DNA from: Rhodococcus xishaensis
GTDB lineage: Bacteria; Actinomycetota; Actinomycetes; Mycobacteriales; Mycobacteriaceae
Direction of reading: 5' to 3'
NCBI RefSeq assembly: GCF_004011825.1
Contig: NZ_RKLO01000001.1
Span: 767,575 to 831,574, forward strand
Length of the DNA stretch: 64,000 nucleotides
Positions 46,621 to 55,697 of the stretch are shown here, in pieces. Position 1 is the first letter of the stretch, and each line of letters opens with the position of its first letter. Made by a program: the position numbers and the translations under genes. Below the pieces are notes generated by a model. It was not told the DNA's origin. It made no database searches and was given only the letters and a program-made list of their open reading frames with translations.

Positions 46621-48030
46621 TTGAACGGTCCAGATGTCGACTTGGTCGTCGCCGGTGCAGGCGGCGGATTGGTCGCCGCGCTGCGCGCTGCCGAACTGGG
46701 CGCGAGTGTTCTCGTCGTGGATGCGGACGGAGACTTTCGACGCGGCAACAACACCTCGATGTGCACGGCGATGATCCCTGCGGCAGGAACCCGCTGGCAG
46801 AGGGAGGCGAACATCGACGACAGTCCCGACAGGTTCGTGGCCGACATCGCTCGCAAGACGCACGGCACGGCGGACTTGCTGCTGGCACGGGCGCTCGCCG
46901 ATGTGAGCGCCCCCATGGTCACCTGGCTCGCGGACTCCCTCGAATTGGATCTGCACCTGGTCACCGATTTTCGCTATCCGGGGCACAGCGCGGACAGGTG
47001 TCACACCATCGCCGGGCGCCACGGGTCACAGCTGCTCGGACACCTCGTGGATCGGACTCGCCGGCACCCGGGGATCGAATTGATCGCACCGATGAGTCTG
47101 CAGAACGTATCCACTACGAACGGGAGGGTCACGGGCGTCGAGATTGCCAGCCCCGACGGTGCCAGTGAGCAGGTCACGGCCGGAGCAGTGCTCCTCGCCA
47201 CCAACGGATTCGGCGCCGACGCCGAACTGGTGCGGCAATGGATACCCGAGATCGCCGACTGCCACTATCACGGCGGTCAGTACAGCCGGGGGGACGCGCT
47301 CCGCATAGGGCGAGCCCTCGGCGCGGACACTGCTTTCCTGGACGCCTACCAGGGGCACGCGGCCTTGTCGTCGCGTTGCAAGACACTGGTGGGATGGGCG
47401 ACGGTCCTGCACGGCGGGATCATCGTCAACCGCGAGGGCCGGCGGTTCGCACCGGAAACTACCGGCTACTCGGAGTTCGCCGCCCTGCTGGCCGCACAGC
47501 CGGAAAGCGCCGGCTGGATCATCATCGACGAGCGCATCGCCGACCTGTGCAGCACCTTCGACGACTTCCGCACGGTCGCGGAGAACGGTGGACTGGTCGA
47601 GGCAGCGAGTGCACGTGAACTCGCGGAACGGCTGCGACTGCCCGCAGACGTTCTCGAAGACGAGATCTCGGCGTCGCATCGGGCCGCCGCCGGGCTCGAG
47701 CCCGACCGGCAGGGGCGCATCGACGATCGACATGCACTCACCCCGAACTACATCGGGATCGGCATCACTCCCGCCCTGTTCCACACACAGGGCGGCCTGG
47801 TGGTCGACGGCTCGGCCCGCGTTCTGGACGAACGTGACCGCGCACCGATCGAGGGGTTGTACGCCTCGGGTGGCGCCGCCACCGGGATCTCCGGCAACGG
47901 AGCCGGCGGATACCTCGCAGGAAACGGTCTCATCACCGCGCTCGGGCTCGCCTTCCTTGCAGCGGAAGACGTCGGGCAGCAGAAAGCGTGGGCGCCCGGG
48001 TCGGCGTCTGAGTTTCACGCCATCGGTTGA
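46621..48030 (+). CDS. FAD-dependent oxidoreductase (fumarate-reductase/KstD-like, FAD_binding_2)
   Basis: 469 residues from TTG 46621, chosen because AGGAGG lies 4 bases upstream. The N-terminal dinucleotide-binding loop is VVAGAGGGLVAALRAAELGA. The segment SMCTAMIPAAGTRWQREANI then DDSPDRF closely follows soluble fumarate/urocanate-reductase flavoproteins, as does NREGRRFAPE. The C-terminal flavin loop is ASGGAATGISGNGAGGYLAG. It lacks haem and Fe-S motifs, so electrons come from or go to an unknown partner. Members introduce or remove a C=C bond next to a carboxylate. It starts the plus-strand arm of the island. Confidence 0.87.
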   Translation: MNGPDVDLVVAGAGGGLVAALRAAELGASVLVVDADGDFRRGNNTSMCTAMIPAAGTRWQREANIDDSPDRFVADIARKTHGTADLLLARALADVSAPMVTWLADSLELDLHLVTDFRYPGHSADRCHTIAGRHGSQLLGHLVDRTRRHPGIELIAPMSLQNVSTTNGRVTGVEIASPDGASEQVTAGAVLLATNGFGADAELVRQWIPEIADCHYHGGQYSRGDALRIGRALGADTAFLDAYQGHAALSSRCKTLVGWATVLHGGIIVNREGRRFAPETTGYSEFAALLAAQPESAGWIIIDERIADLCSTFDDFRTVAENGGLVEAASARELAERLRLPADVLEDEISASHRAAAGLEPDRQGRIDDRHALTPNYIGIGITPALFHTQGGLVVDGSARVLDERDRAPIEGLYASGGAATGISGNGAGGYLAGNGLITALGLAFLAAEDVGQQKAWAPGSASEFHAIG

Positions 48031-48061
48031 CCCAGACAGGAGATAAGGCCCAGACAGGAGA
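48031..48061 (+). repeat. Duplicated leader containing the ribosome site of the hydantoinase gene
   Basis: CCCAGACAGGAGA occurs at 48031-48043 and again at 48049-48061 (18-bp period). Each copy contains an AGGAGA ribosome site; only the second is well placed for ATG 48068. The unit looks like a small tandem duplication between two cotranscribed genes. Confidence 0.75.
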
Positions 48062-48067
48062 AAGGCA

Positions 48068-49528
48068 ATGAGCAGCTACCTGATCAAGAACGGCACCGTT
48101 GTCCGCGGCGACAGTTCGGGTCCCGAGGAAGGCGAGCACACCGACGTGCTCATCGAGGACGGGAAGATCTCCGCCATCGGGCCGGGCCTGCGTTCCGACA
48201 ACGTCGAAATCGTCGACGCGACAGACAAGCTCGTCTTCCCGGGCGTGGTGGACGCGCACCAGCACTGGGGTATCTACAACCCGCTGGCCGAGGACACCCT
48301 CACCGAATCGCGAGCGAGCGCACAAGGTGGCGTCACCACCGCACTGACCTATATGCGCACCGGTCAGTACTACCTCAACAAGGGCGGCGCGTATTCCGAC
48401 TTCTTCCCCGCGGTGCTCGATGCCTCGAACGGGCGGTCGTACGTCGACTACGCGTTTCATCTGGCGCCGATGTCGAAGCAGCACATCGACGAGATTCCCG
48501 CGCTCGCCGCCGACCAGGGCGTGACGTCGTTCAAGATCTTCATGTTCTACGGCAGCCACGGGTTGCACGGGCGTTCGACCTCGCAGAGCGACTTCCTGAT
48601 GATTCCCGAGGACGAGCGGTACGACCTCGCTCACTTCGAGTTCGTCATGCGAGGAATCCAGAAGGCCCGCGAGCAGATGCCCGAACTGGCGCCGCACATC
48701 TCGTTGTCGCTGCACTGTGAAACCGCGGAGATCATGAGCGCGTACACCAAGCTCGTCGAAGAGGAGGGGCAGCTCACTGGACTAGCCGCATACAGCGCGT
48801 CACGGCCCCAGCATTCGGAGGGGCTCGCGGTGACCATCGCGTCGTTCCTCGCCGACGAGACCGGGTTGCCGAATATCAATCTGCTCCATCTGAGTTCCGC
48901 GAAGGCGATGAAGGCGGCGATGAAGATGGCGCAGGCCTTCCCTCACGTCGACTTTCGACGTGAGGTGACCATTGGCCACCTCCTCACCGACATCGACACC
49001 GCAAATGGGCTCGGGGCGAAGGTCAATCCCCCGATCCGACCGCGGGAAGACGTCGAAGCCTTGTGGGAGCACATGCTTGCCGGCAACGTCGACTGGGTGG
49101 TCTCCGATCACGCGTGCTGCAAGGAGGAAATGAAGTTCGGCGACAACCGGGACGACGTCTTCGCTGCGAAGTCGGGATTCGGGGGCACGGAGTACTTGCT
49201 CGCCGGGTTGGTCACCGAGGGTCGCAAACGCGGACTCTCGTTGCGTCGCATAGCGCAACTGACCGCCACCAACCCGGCCGACCGCTACGGGCTGCCCGGT
49301 AAGGGCCGGATCGCGCAGGGCCTCGACGCCGACATCGCGATCGTCGATCCGAATCGGACGTGGACGGTGCGGGCCGAGGATTCGGAATCCACCCAGGAGT
49401 ACACGCCGTTCGAGGGCTTCGAACTCACCGCCGTGGTGACGGACACGTTCGTGCGGGGCAATCGCGTTCTCGCAGACGGTGTCGTGGCAGGCGACCCCAC
49501 CGGCCGTTACCTGTCGCGCCCGTACTGA
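48068..49528 (+). CDS. Hydantoinase/dihydropyrimidinase-type cyclic amidohydrolase
   Basis: 486 residues from ATG 48068. All binuclear metal ligands of the family are present: His64 and His66 (DAHQH), the lysine to be carboxylated Lys156 (TSFKIFMFY), His216 (LSLHCET), His274 (LLHLSSAKAM) and Asp347 (VVSDHAC). This fits hydrolysis of a cyclic amide, imide or ureide. It differs from pyrimidine-degrading operons in that no dihydropyrimidine dehydrogenase or beta-ureidopropionase gene is nearby. Allantoinase and dihydroorotase are alternatives, but the length and ligand spacing favour the hydantoinase branch. Confidence 0.88.
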   Translation: MSSYLIKNGTVVRGDSSGPEEGEHTDVLIEDGKISAIGPGLRSDNVEIVDATDKLVFPGVVDAHQHWGIYNPLAEDTLTESRASAQGGVTTALTYMRTGQYYLNKGGAYSDFFPAVLDASNGRSYVDYAFHLAPMSKQHIDEIPALAADQGVTSFKIFMFYGSHGLHGRSTSQSDFLMIPEDERYDLAHFEFVMRGIQKAREQMPELAPHISLSLHCETAEIMSAYTKLVEEEGQLTGLAAYSASRPQHSEGLAVTIASFLADETGLPNINLLHLSSAKAMKAAMKMAQAFPHVDFRREVTIGHLLTDIDTANGLGAKVNPPIRPREDVEALWEHMLAGNVDWVVSDHACCKEEMKFGDNRDDVFAAKSGFGGTEYLLAGLVTEGRKRGLSLRRIAQLTATNPADRYGLPGKGRIAQGLDADIAIVDPNRTWTVRAEDSESTQEYTPFEGFELTAVVTDTFVRGNRVLADGVVAGDPTGRYLSRPY

Positions 49529-49539
49529 GGAGCGGATTC

Positions 49540-50757
49540 GTGGCCAGTACAACAGATTACGAGCGCGCCACGGGGCCACTTCGGGGCTTCCGTGTAGTCG
49601 ACGCCTCGACCATCCTTGCGGGGCCGCTCGCAGCCCAGATCCTCGGCGACTTCGGTGCCGAGGTGATCAAGATCGAGCATCCCCGCAAATCCGACGGCAT
49701 GCGTGGCCACGGTCTCGACAAGGACGGTGTGCCGCTGTGGTGGAAGATGATCGGCCGCAACAAGCAAACGATCACCCTCGACCTGAACACCACGGATGGC
49801 CAGGGCATCTTCCGTGATCTCGCGGCCACGGCCGACGTGGTGATCGAGAACTTTCGGCCCGGCACGTTCGAGCGATGGGGTTTGTCCTACGACGTACTCT
49901 CGGCGGTCAATCCCGGTCTGATCCTGCTGCGCGTGACGGGTTTCGGGCAGAAGGGTCCGTACTCCAAGCGGCCCGCGTTCGGCACTCTGGTCGAGTCGAT
50001 GAGCGGGTTCGCGCACCTGACCGGTCCGCCCGACGGCCCGCCGACGCTTCCCGCATTCGGCCTGGCCGATTCGATTGCGGGTATCGCCGGATCGTCGGCG
50101 GTGTCGATGGCTCTGCTCGAACGCGAGCGCAATGGGGGCATCGGCCAGCAGGTCGATCTCGATCTGCTCACCCCCATCATGACCGCCGTCGGCCCGGGCG
50201 TGATGTATGCCGATCAACTCGGAATCGATCAGGAACGCACCGGGAATCGGTCGCAGAACAATTCGCCTCGGAACCTGTACCGGACCAAGGACGACCAGTG
50301 GGTCGCCATCTCGACGAGCGCGCACGCGATCGCCGAGAGGGTCATGCGCATCGTCGGCCACCCAGAGGTGATGGACGAGGACTGGTTCGCGACAGGGCGG
50401 CAACGGGCTCAGCATGCCGATCTGCTCGACACCTATGTCGGCGACTGGATCGCCGAGCGGACACGCGACGAGGTGACCGAGGTCTTCGAGGAGGCCGGTG
50501 CCGCGGTAGCTCCGGTGTATCGCCCGAGCGACCTGCTGCGTGATCCACAGGTGGTCGACACCGACATGATCATCGCGGTGGACGACGAGGAACTCGGTCC
50601 GGTGCGCATGCAGAACGTGATGTGGCGGATGGGTGGCTCCCCGGGCTCGATCCGTCACACCGGCCGGGCAGCGGGAGCCGACACGGATCGCGTGCTCGCC
50701 GCACTGGGCCGAACACCCCACGACCTCGACGACCTGCGTGCGCGCGGCGTCATCTGA
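49540..50757 (+). CDS. Class III (CaiB/BaiF) CoA-transferase
   Basis: 405 residues from GTG 49540, with GAGGAGCGG just upstream and 11 bp after the hydantoinase stop. The family N-terminus GFRVVDASTILAGPLAAQIL, the phrase FGAEVIKIEHP and IENFRPGTFERWGL are clear. The catalytic Asp177 lies in FGLADSIAG. Such enzymes move CoA between carboxylic acids (succinyl-CoA:substrate exchange). Working with the CitE-like lyase of the opposite arm, it could make the acyl-CoA that is later cleaved. Confidence 0.93.
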   Translation: MASTTDYERATGPLRGFRVVDASTILAGPLAAQILGDFGAEVIKIEHPRKSDGMRGHGLDKDGVPLWWKMIGRNKQTITLDLNTTDGQGIFRDLAATADVVIENFRPGTFERWGLSYDVLSAVNPGLILLRVTGFGQKGPYSKRPAFGTLVESMSGFAHLTGPPDGPPTLPAFGLADSIAGIAGSSAVSMALLERERNGGIGQQVDLDLLTPIMTAVGPGVMYADQLGIDQERTGNRSQNNSPRNLYRTKDDQWVAISTSAHAIAERVMRIVGHPEVMDEDWFATGRQRAQHADLLDTYVGDWIAERTRDEVTEVFEEAGAAVAPVYRPSDLLRDPQVVDTDMIIAVDDEELGPVRMQNVMWRMGGSPGSIRHTGRAAGADTDRVLAALGRTPHDLDDLRARGVI

Positions 50758-50781
50758 CCAGGGTCAGCCGGACCAGGGTCA
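50756..50781 (+). repeat. 11-bp tandem repeat before the MFS gene
   Basis: GACCAGGGTCA occurs at 50756-50766 and 50771-50781 (15-bp period), the first copy overlapping the TGA stop of the CoA-transferase gene. It is similar in nature to the duplications at 48031 and 52116. Confidence 0.6.
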
Positions 50782-50802
50782 CCTCATCCAAGGGAGCTAG
50801 CC

Positions 50803-52107
50803 TTGAAATCGCGTTGGTTGACGATCGGCATCGTCCTCGGCCTGGTGGTGGTGAACTACATCGATCGCAGCGCGATCTCCTACGCGGCGAGCGATCTACG
50901 AGACGAATTCGGGATCAGTGCAGGGCAATACGGCGTCATCAGTTCGGCCTTCTCCATCGGATACATGCTGTTCGCACTGCTGTCCGGCCCACTCGTCGAC
51001 CGCTTCGGCCCACGCCGAGTGCTCATCGTGGGCATGTTCATCTGGGCGGCAGCCACAGTCCTCACACCGCTTGCCGGCGGCTTCATCGGACTGGTTCTGC
51101 TGCGCATCTTCCTCGGTGCCGGAGAAGCGCCGTGCTTCCCGGCTGCGACCCGCATCGCCAGTCGTTGGCTTCCGATCCAAGAGCGAGGAAAGGCGCTCGC
51201 CCTGATCGGTGGTGTCGCGGTGTCCGGCAGCCTATTGGTGGGCGGACCCATCCTTACCCAGCTGATCGCGTTCACCGGCTGGAAAGGCATGTTCGTGATC
51301 TTGGGGATCGCCGGAGTCGCGTGGGTGTTCGTTGCGCTGCCTTGGCTGAAGAACTCACCGAGTGAGGCGTCCTTCGTCTCCGACGACGAGCTTCGCTACA
51401 TCCGTGAGGGTCAGGTTGAGGGCGAGGAGACCGGCCACGAGTCGAAGGCTGACTGGGGGAAGGTCATCCGCAACCGCAACCTGTGGGTCGTCGGTCTGGG
51501 CTACTTCGCTTGGGGGTTCATGTTCTGGGTGTTCATGTACTGGCTCCCGCAGTACCTCGAGCACTCGTTCGGGCTCTCCATCCAAGCTATCGGCGCGTTC
51601 TCCGTTGCGCCGTGGGCTGCCGGTGTCGTCGGCGCGCTCGCCGGCGGGATCATCGTCGACCGTGTCTACAAGCGCACCGAGAGCATTCGATCACGGTTCG
51701 TCATCATCGGTGTCGCCCTGCTGCTCGCCGGGGCGTCAGTGGCACCGATCCTGTTCGTGCCTGGAAACTTGACGGTTGCGCTGATCTGCATTTCGGCGGG
51801 CGTCGGCTTCGGCTTCATCACCGGGGGCATCTGGTGGGTGGCGTCGATCGATGCGGCTCCGACACAGCCGGGTACCGCCGCAGGCTTCGCCGACGCGTGC
51901 TTCGCGTTGGCGGGAATCGTCGCACCGACCGTCGTCGGCTTCATCGTCAGCCAGAGCGGAAGCTACGACGGCGGATTCGTCGTGATGTCGGTTCTGTGTC
52001 TCGTCGGCGCTACCGCGATGCTGTTCTTCACCGAGGAGCAGGAGCGGCACCCCAGCGACGCCGCGAATCCTCCCGGTGAGTCCGCAGACGTGGGAAGTGT
52101 TCGATAG
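50803..52107 (+). CDS. MFS organic-anion transporter, ACS family
   Basis: 434 residues from TTG 50803, preceded by AAGGGAG. Twelve hydrophobic segments. The N-terminus shows VVVNYIDRSAISYAASDL, then DEFGISAGQYGVISSAFSIG, the standard start of the anion:cation symporter family (hexuronate, galactonate, tartrate, phthalate porters). The motif A-like SGPLVDRFGPRRVLI follows helix 2. It is last in the plus arm, and by position is the likely importer of the pathway substrate, an organic anion. A short tandem repeat (GACCAGGGTCA twice) precedes it. Confidence 0.92.
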   Translation: MKSRWLTIGIVLGLVVVNYIDRSAISYAASDLRDEFGISAGQYGVISSAFSIGYMLFALLSGPLVDRFGPRRVLIVGMFIWAAATVLTPLAGGFIGLVLLRIFLGAGEAPCFPAATRIASRWLPIQERGKALALIGGVAVSGSLLVGGPILTQLIAFTGWKGMFVILGIAGVAWVFVALPWLKNSPSEASFVSDDELRYIREGQVEGEETGHESKADWGKVIRNRNLWVVGLGYFAWGFMFWVFMYWLPQYLEHSFGLSIQAIGAFSVAPWAAGVVGALAGGIIVDRVYKRTESIRSRFVIIGVALLLAGASVAPILFVPGNLTVALICISAGVGFGFITGGIWWVASIDAAPTQPGTAAGFADACFALAGIVAPTVVGFIVSQSGSYDGGFVVMSVLCLVGATAMLFFTEEQERHPSDAANPPGESADVGSVR

Positions 52108-52116
52108 GACGGAGAT

Positions 52117-52141
52117 TGACCGGTCCTAGGTTGACCGGTCA
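52117..52141. terminator. Hairpin between the MFS and acyltransferase genes
   Basis: TGACCGGTC (52117-52125) pairs with GACCGGTCA (52133-52141) around a 7-base loop. The second arm contains the stop codon of the minus-strand acyltransferase gene. Lying between convergent genes, it is a likely bidirectional terminator; the two arms are also direct copies of TTGACCGGTC. Confidence 0.6.
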
Positions 52142-54223
52142 CCACCACCCGGTCGCTGGACCGAGGGCGAGCCCGAGTGGGGGCGCCAGAGTCCGGGAGT
52201 AGGACGCGGTGAGGTGGTTCGAGTCGCGGTAGATCAGGATGTTTCCCTCGATGACCCGGCAGCGATCAGTGCGGCAAACAGCGTCGGACAGATCGAGCAG
52301 CCGAACGTTCGGCAGTTGGGCGGCGGCGCCCGGCGCCGGGTCGACTGCCGACAGAACCATCTCGCGGTCGATGCCGCACGATTCGGCGTTGCCGCCGCGT
52401 CCGGCGAGGCAGTCCGAGGCCCGGTACTCGACGCCCTCATGCTCGAGCCAGGGCGTGTCGCGTATCGCGACGACCGGGAGTTGTCGATCGGCGAGTGCCT
52501 GCCACAACGTGACGTAGGCGGCGGGGGTGTAGTCGCCGGGACCGTCGGGCCGCGGGCGCGTCGAGGTGCTGAACACGACGTCAGGGGGGTTTGCATCGAG
52601 CGCGTCGATCACGCTGAACGTCCACTGCTCGCATTCGCCGATTTCTGAGTCGGGTCCGGGTGGCAGCACCGCCGGGCATCCCACCTTCAGGTAGGTCTGC
52701 ACTCGAAAGTTGTGTTCTCGGCCGAGGATGTCGATGGCCGGTTGCCAGTTCTCGGCGTGTGAGCCTCCGATGAGTGCGAGTGTGCGGGCACTGTTGGGGT
52801 CACCGTACGTGCAGGTGCGCGCGAACGTCTCACCATCCTGAGCCAGGCAGCCATCGGTCGTGGAGTCTGGGAGGTCCGCGTGAGCGACGAACCGCGACGG
52901 TTGTTCTCGCTCCTGAGGTGCGTCGGCGCCCTCTGTCAGTGCCGCGGCGCCCGGATAGATCAGCGGATCGAGTTCGGTCTGCTGTGCCGACTCGTCCGCC
53001 CTGCGGTCGATGAACGTGGTCAACGACACCGACCCCCCGGCGATCGCGACCGCGACCACGGATACGGAGGCGATCAGCACCGTCCGGGTACGGCCCGACC
53101 CAGAAGGTCGACGAATCGGTGTTTCGATCAGTCGGGTGGTCGCTTCCGCGAGCACCAGGGACAGCACGATGACGACGAGACCGCCCGTGAATCCGGCGTC
53201 GGGCTTGTCGAACAACACGAGATACCCGATCAGGATCGGCCAGTGCCACAGGTACAGCGCGTAGGCCATATCCCCGAGACGATGCAGTGGGCGAGTCGTG
53301 AGCAGACGCGTGACCGGGTTGTCGGTCCCGGTATCGGAACTGTTCGAATCGGACCCGGAATATCCGGCCATGATCAGGGCCAGGGCCGCGCCCACCGGAA
53401 CCAGAGCCCACGGTCCCGGGAATTGGTTGCGGCCGTCGAGAAACACCCCGCACCCGATAAGGATCGCAAGGCCCGCGAAGGACAGCAGGATCCGCGTCGA
53501 TCGGGGGAAGCGCAACCACGGCGCGACGCATGCCAGGAGACCGCCCGCCAGCAACTCCCACATGCGGGCGCCGGTGTCGTAGTACAGCCAGGTCTGCGGC
53601 ATCGAGCTGGTTGCCGCGTAGATGAACGACGCTGCCGTGAACACTGCGAGCAGGACAGTGAGCGGCAACCGAACCGCATAGCCGCGCGACCGCAACAACC
53701 ACGCGGCGCCGAACACCACGGCGAGCGCGGCCAGGTAGAACTGCCCTTGGACCGAGATGGACCACAGGTGCTGCAGCGGACTGACGGACGGATCCGCAGC
53801 CAGGTAGTCGCTCGCCGTGTCCGCAAGGTGCCAATTCTGCAGAAACAGCAGCGATGCCGTCGTCTGCCTCGCAGTGTCGTACCAGGCCGTCGCGGGGTAG
53901 TGGAGGATCGTGAACGCCGCGACCACCGCGAGGATCAGTACCAGCGCAGGTGCGAGACGGCGGGTAACGCGCCGCACGACCGGGACCGGATCCAACGGCT
54001 TCAACGACTCGGCGGTCCGTAGCAGAGAGCCTACGAAGAAGAATCCCGACAAAGTGAGAAAGATGTCGACGCCGCCGGAGACCCGACCGAACCACACGTG
54101 GTAGACGACGACGAGGGCGATTGCCAGACCGCGAACGCCGTCGAGGTCACCCCTGCGAACTGTGCGGACGCGGTTCTCCGAGCCCAGCTGCCCGGTGGAT
54201 CTATCGGCGGGTTGGAGGAACAC
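52139..54223 (-). CDS. OafA-type acyltransferase with SGNH domain
   Basis: 694 residues; ATG 54223 is used, but a start closer to [22 protein letters not shown] is possible. The N-terminal half is an acyltransferase 3 domain of about ten helices, with the family opening [32 protein letters not shown] and [17 protein letters not shown]. The C-terminal third is an SGNH hydrolase-like domain with IGGSHAENW (Ser) and [11 protein letters not shown] (Asp/His dyad). Such proteins O-acetylate surface polysaccharides or lipids. The place, upstream of and divergent from bioA, corresponds to Rv1565c. Confidence 0.9.
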   Translation of the reverse strand: MFLQPADRSTGQLGSENRVRTVRRGDLDGVRGLAIALVVVYHVWFGRVSGGVDIFLTLSGFFFVGSLLRTAESLKPLDPVPVVRRVTRRLAPALVLILAVVAAFTILHYPATAWYDTARQTTASLLFLQNWHLADTASDYLAADPSVSPLQHLWSISVQGQFYLAALAVVFGAAWLLRSRGYAVRLPLTVLLAVFTAASFIYAATSSMPQTWLYYDTGARMWELLAGGLLACVAPWLRFPRSTRILLSFAGLAILIGCGVFLDGRNQFPGPWALVPVGAALALIMAGYSGSDSNSSDTGTDNPVTRLLTTRPLHRLGDMAYALYLWHWPILIGYLVLFDKPDAGFTGGLVVIVLSLVLAEATTRLIETPIRRPSGSGRTRTVLIASVSVVAVAIAGGSVSLTTFIDRRADESAQQTELDPLIYPGAAALTEGADAPQEREQPSRFVAHADLPDSTTDGCLAQDGETFARTCTYGDPNSARTLALIGGSHAENWQPAIDILGREHNFRVQTYLKVGCPAVLPPGPDSEIGECEQWTFSVIDALDANPPDVVFSTSTRPRPDGPGDYTPAAYVTLWQALADRQLPVVAIRDTPWLEHEGVEYRASDCLAGRGGNAESCGIDREMVLSAVDPAPGAAAQLPNVRLLDLSDAVCRTDRCRVIEGNILIYRDSNHLTASYSRTLAPPLGLALGPATGWW

Positions 54224-54354
54224 GCAATCCTCTCCGGTCTGCTGGGCGTGGGCTGGGCTCGAGTCGGCGCGCGCCGCGGACCGGCGGTCGGCAGCGCCGC
54301 CTCCACGTTACCTGTTGCACCGATCGACTATCTGAGCGCCTACAGTCGGGCAGC

Positions 54355-55665
54355 GTGAACCCCGTGCGCATGCCCTTCGATCGGATCGTCGAAGTCGACA
54401 CCACCCACTTGTGGCACCCCTATGGAGCGCTCCCGGCCTCGACCGCCCCACTCGTCGTCGAATCCGCAGAGGGCACTCGGCTGACCTTGGCAGACGGCAC
54501 CGAGCTGGTCGACGGAATGAGTTCGTGGTGGTCGGCCATCCACGGCTACCGCAATCCGGTGCTCGACGCCGCCGTCACCGATCAGCTCGGCCGCATGAGC
54601 CATGTCATGTTCGGCGGGCTCACCCATGCGCCCGCCGCCCGCCTCGCGGAACTGTTGGTCGAGATCACACCGGACGGTCTCGACAAGGTGTTCCTCGCGG
54701 ATTCCGGTTCTGTCTCGGTCGAAGTAGCCATCAAGATGTGCCTCCAGTTCTGGCGGAGCAGGGGCCGACCCGAGAAACATCGCCTGCTGACCTGGCGAGG
54801 TGGTTATCACGGCGACACATTCGCAACCATGAGTGTCTGTGATCCGGACGGCGGCATGCACTCGATGTGGACCGACGTCCTCGTTCAGCAGGTGTTCGCA
54901 CCCGTGCCTCCGCGAGACTTCGACGCCGTCTACGTGGCCGAGTTCGAGCGGCTCGCGTTCGAGCATCGCGACGAACTAGCCGCGATCATCGTCGAACCCG
55001 TCGTTCAGGGAGCGGGCGGCATGCGCTTCCACCACCCGAACTATCTGCGGGAACTGCGCAGAATTTGTGACGAGCACGACCTGCTCCTGGTGTTCGACGA
55101 AATCGCGACCGGATTCGGCCGCACGGGCGAACTCTTCGCCGCAGACCATGCCGGAGTCGCACCGGATGTGATGTGTGTCGGCAAGGCGCTCACAGGCGGC
55201 TACCTCACTCTCGCTGCGACCCTTTGCACGGGGTCGATAGCGGAGACGATCAGTGCCGGCCCGGGTGGGGGCATCATGCACGGCCCGACGTTCATGGCGA
55301 ACCCGATGGCGTGTGCCGTCGCGGCCACGGCGGTGGAGTTACTGCTCACGCGGGACTGGCGGGCCGAGGTATCGGCGTTGAACGAGGGTCTCGAACGCGG
55401 CCTGGCTCCGGCACGCGATCTGCCGGGCGTCGCGGACGTGCGGGTGCTCGGCGGAGTCGGCGTGATCGAACTCTCTGATCCCGTCGACATGCAATCCGCG
55501 ACGGATGCAGCGGTCGCGGCCGGCGTGTGGCTTCGCCCGTTCCGGAACCTCATCTACGCGATGCCCCCGTACGTGTGTACCGCCGACGAGATCGACCGTA
55601 TCGCCGCCGGCATGGTCGCCACTGCACACAGTCAAGTGCGCCTGTCCGCACTGCCTCCGAATTGA
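54355..55665 (+). CDS. bioA: Adenosylmethionine-8-amino-7-oxononanoate aminotransferase
   Basis: PLP transaminase of biotin synthesis that converts KAPA to DAPA using S-adenosylmethionine. 436 residues; GTG 54355 chosen, ATG 54370 possible. It opens with the family phrase [40 protein letters not shown] and [14 protein letters not shown] are conserved. The PLP lysine is Lys277 in VGKALTGGY, followed by [16 protein letters not shown]. Its stop codon lies within a palindrome that overlaps the promoter of bioF. It corresponds to Rv1568. Confidence 0.96.
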   Translation: MNPVRMPFDRIVEVDTTHLWHPYGALPASTAPLVVESAEGTRLTLADGTELVDGMSSWWSAIHGYRNPVLDAAVTDQLGRMSHVMFGGLTHAPAARLAELLVEITPDGLDKVFLADSGSVSVEVAIKMCLQFWRSRGRPEKHRLLTWRGGYHGDTFATMSVCDPDGGMHSMWTDVLVQQVFAPVPPRDFDAVYVAEFERLAFEHRDELAAIIVEPVVQGAGGMRFHHPNYLRELRRICDEHDLLLVFDEIATGFGRTGELFAADHAGVAPDVMCVGKALTGGYLTLAATLCTGSIAETISAGPGGGIMHGPTFMANPMACAVAATAVELLLTRDWRAEVSALNEGLERGLAPARDLPGVADVRVLGGVGVIELSDPVDMQSATDAAVAAGVWLRPFRNLIYAMPPYVCTADEIDRIAAGMVATAHSQVRLSALPPN

Positions 55666-55697
55666 ACGGCGTTCAATTTGCTTGTATCATGCTTCGA
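55660..55697 (+). promoter_or_regulatory. bioF promoter with overlapping BioQ-like operator
   Basis: The perfect dyad AATTGAAC-GGC-GTTCAATT spans 55660-55678 and includes the bioA stop codon. TTGAAC (55662-55667) doubles as a -35 box, with TATCAT (55685-55690) 17 bases further as the -10. The expected transcription start falls at the ATG of bioF (55697), so the mRNA would be leaderless. TetR-type BioQ repressors of mycobacteria and corynebacteria bind palindromes of the TGAAC-GTTCA kind, so repression in biotin excess is plausible. Confidence 0.75.
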
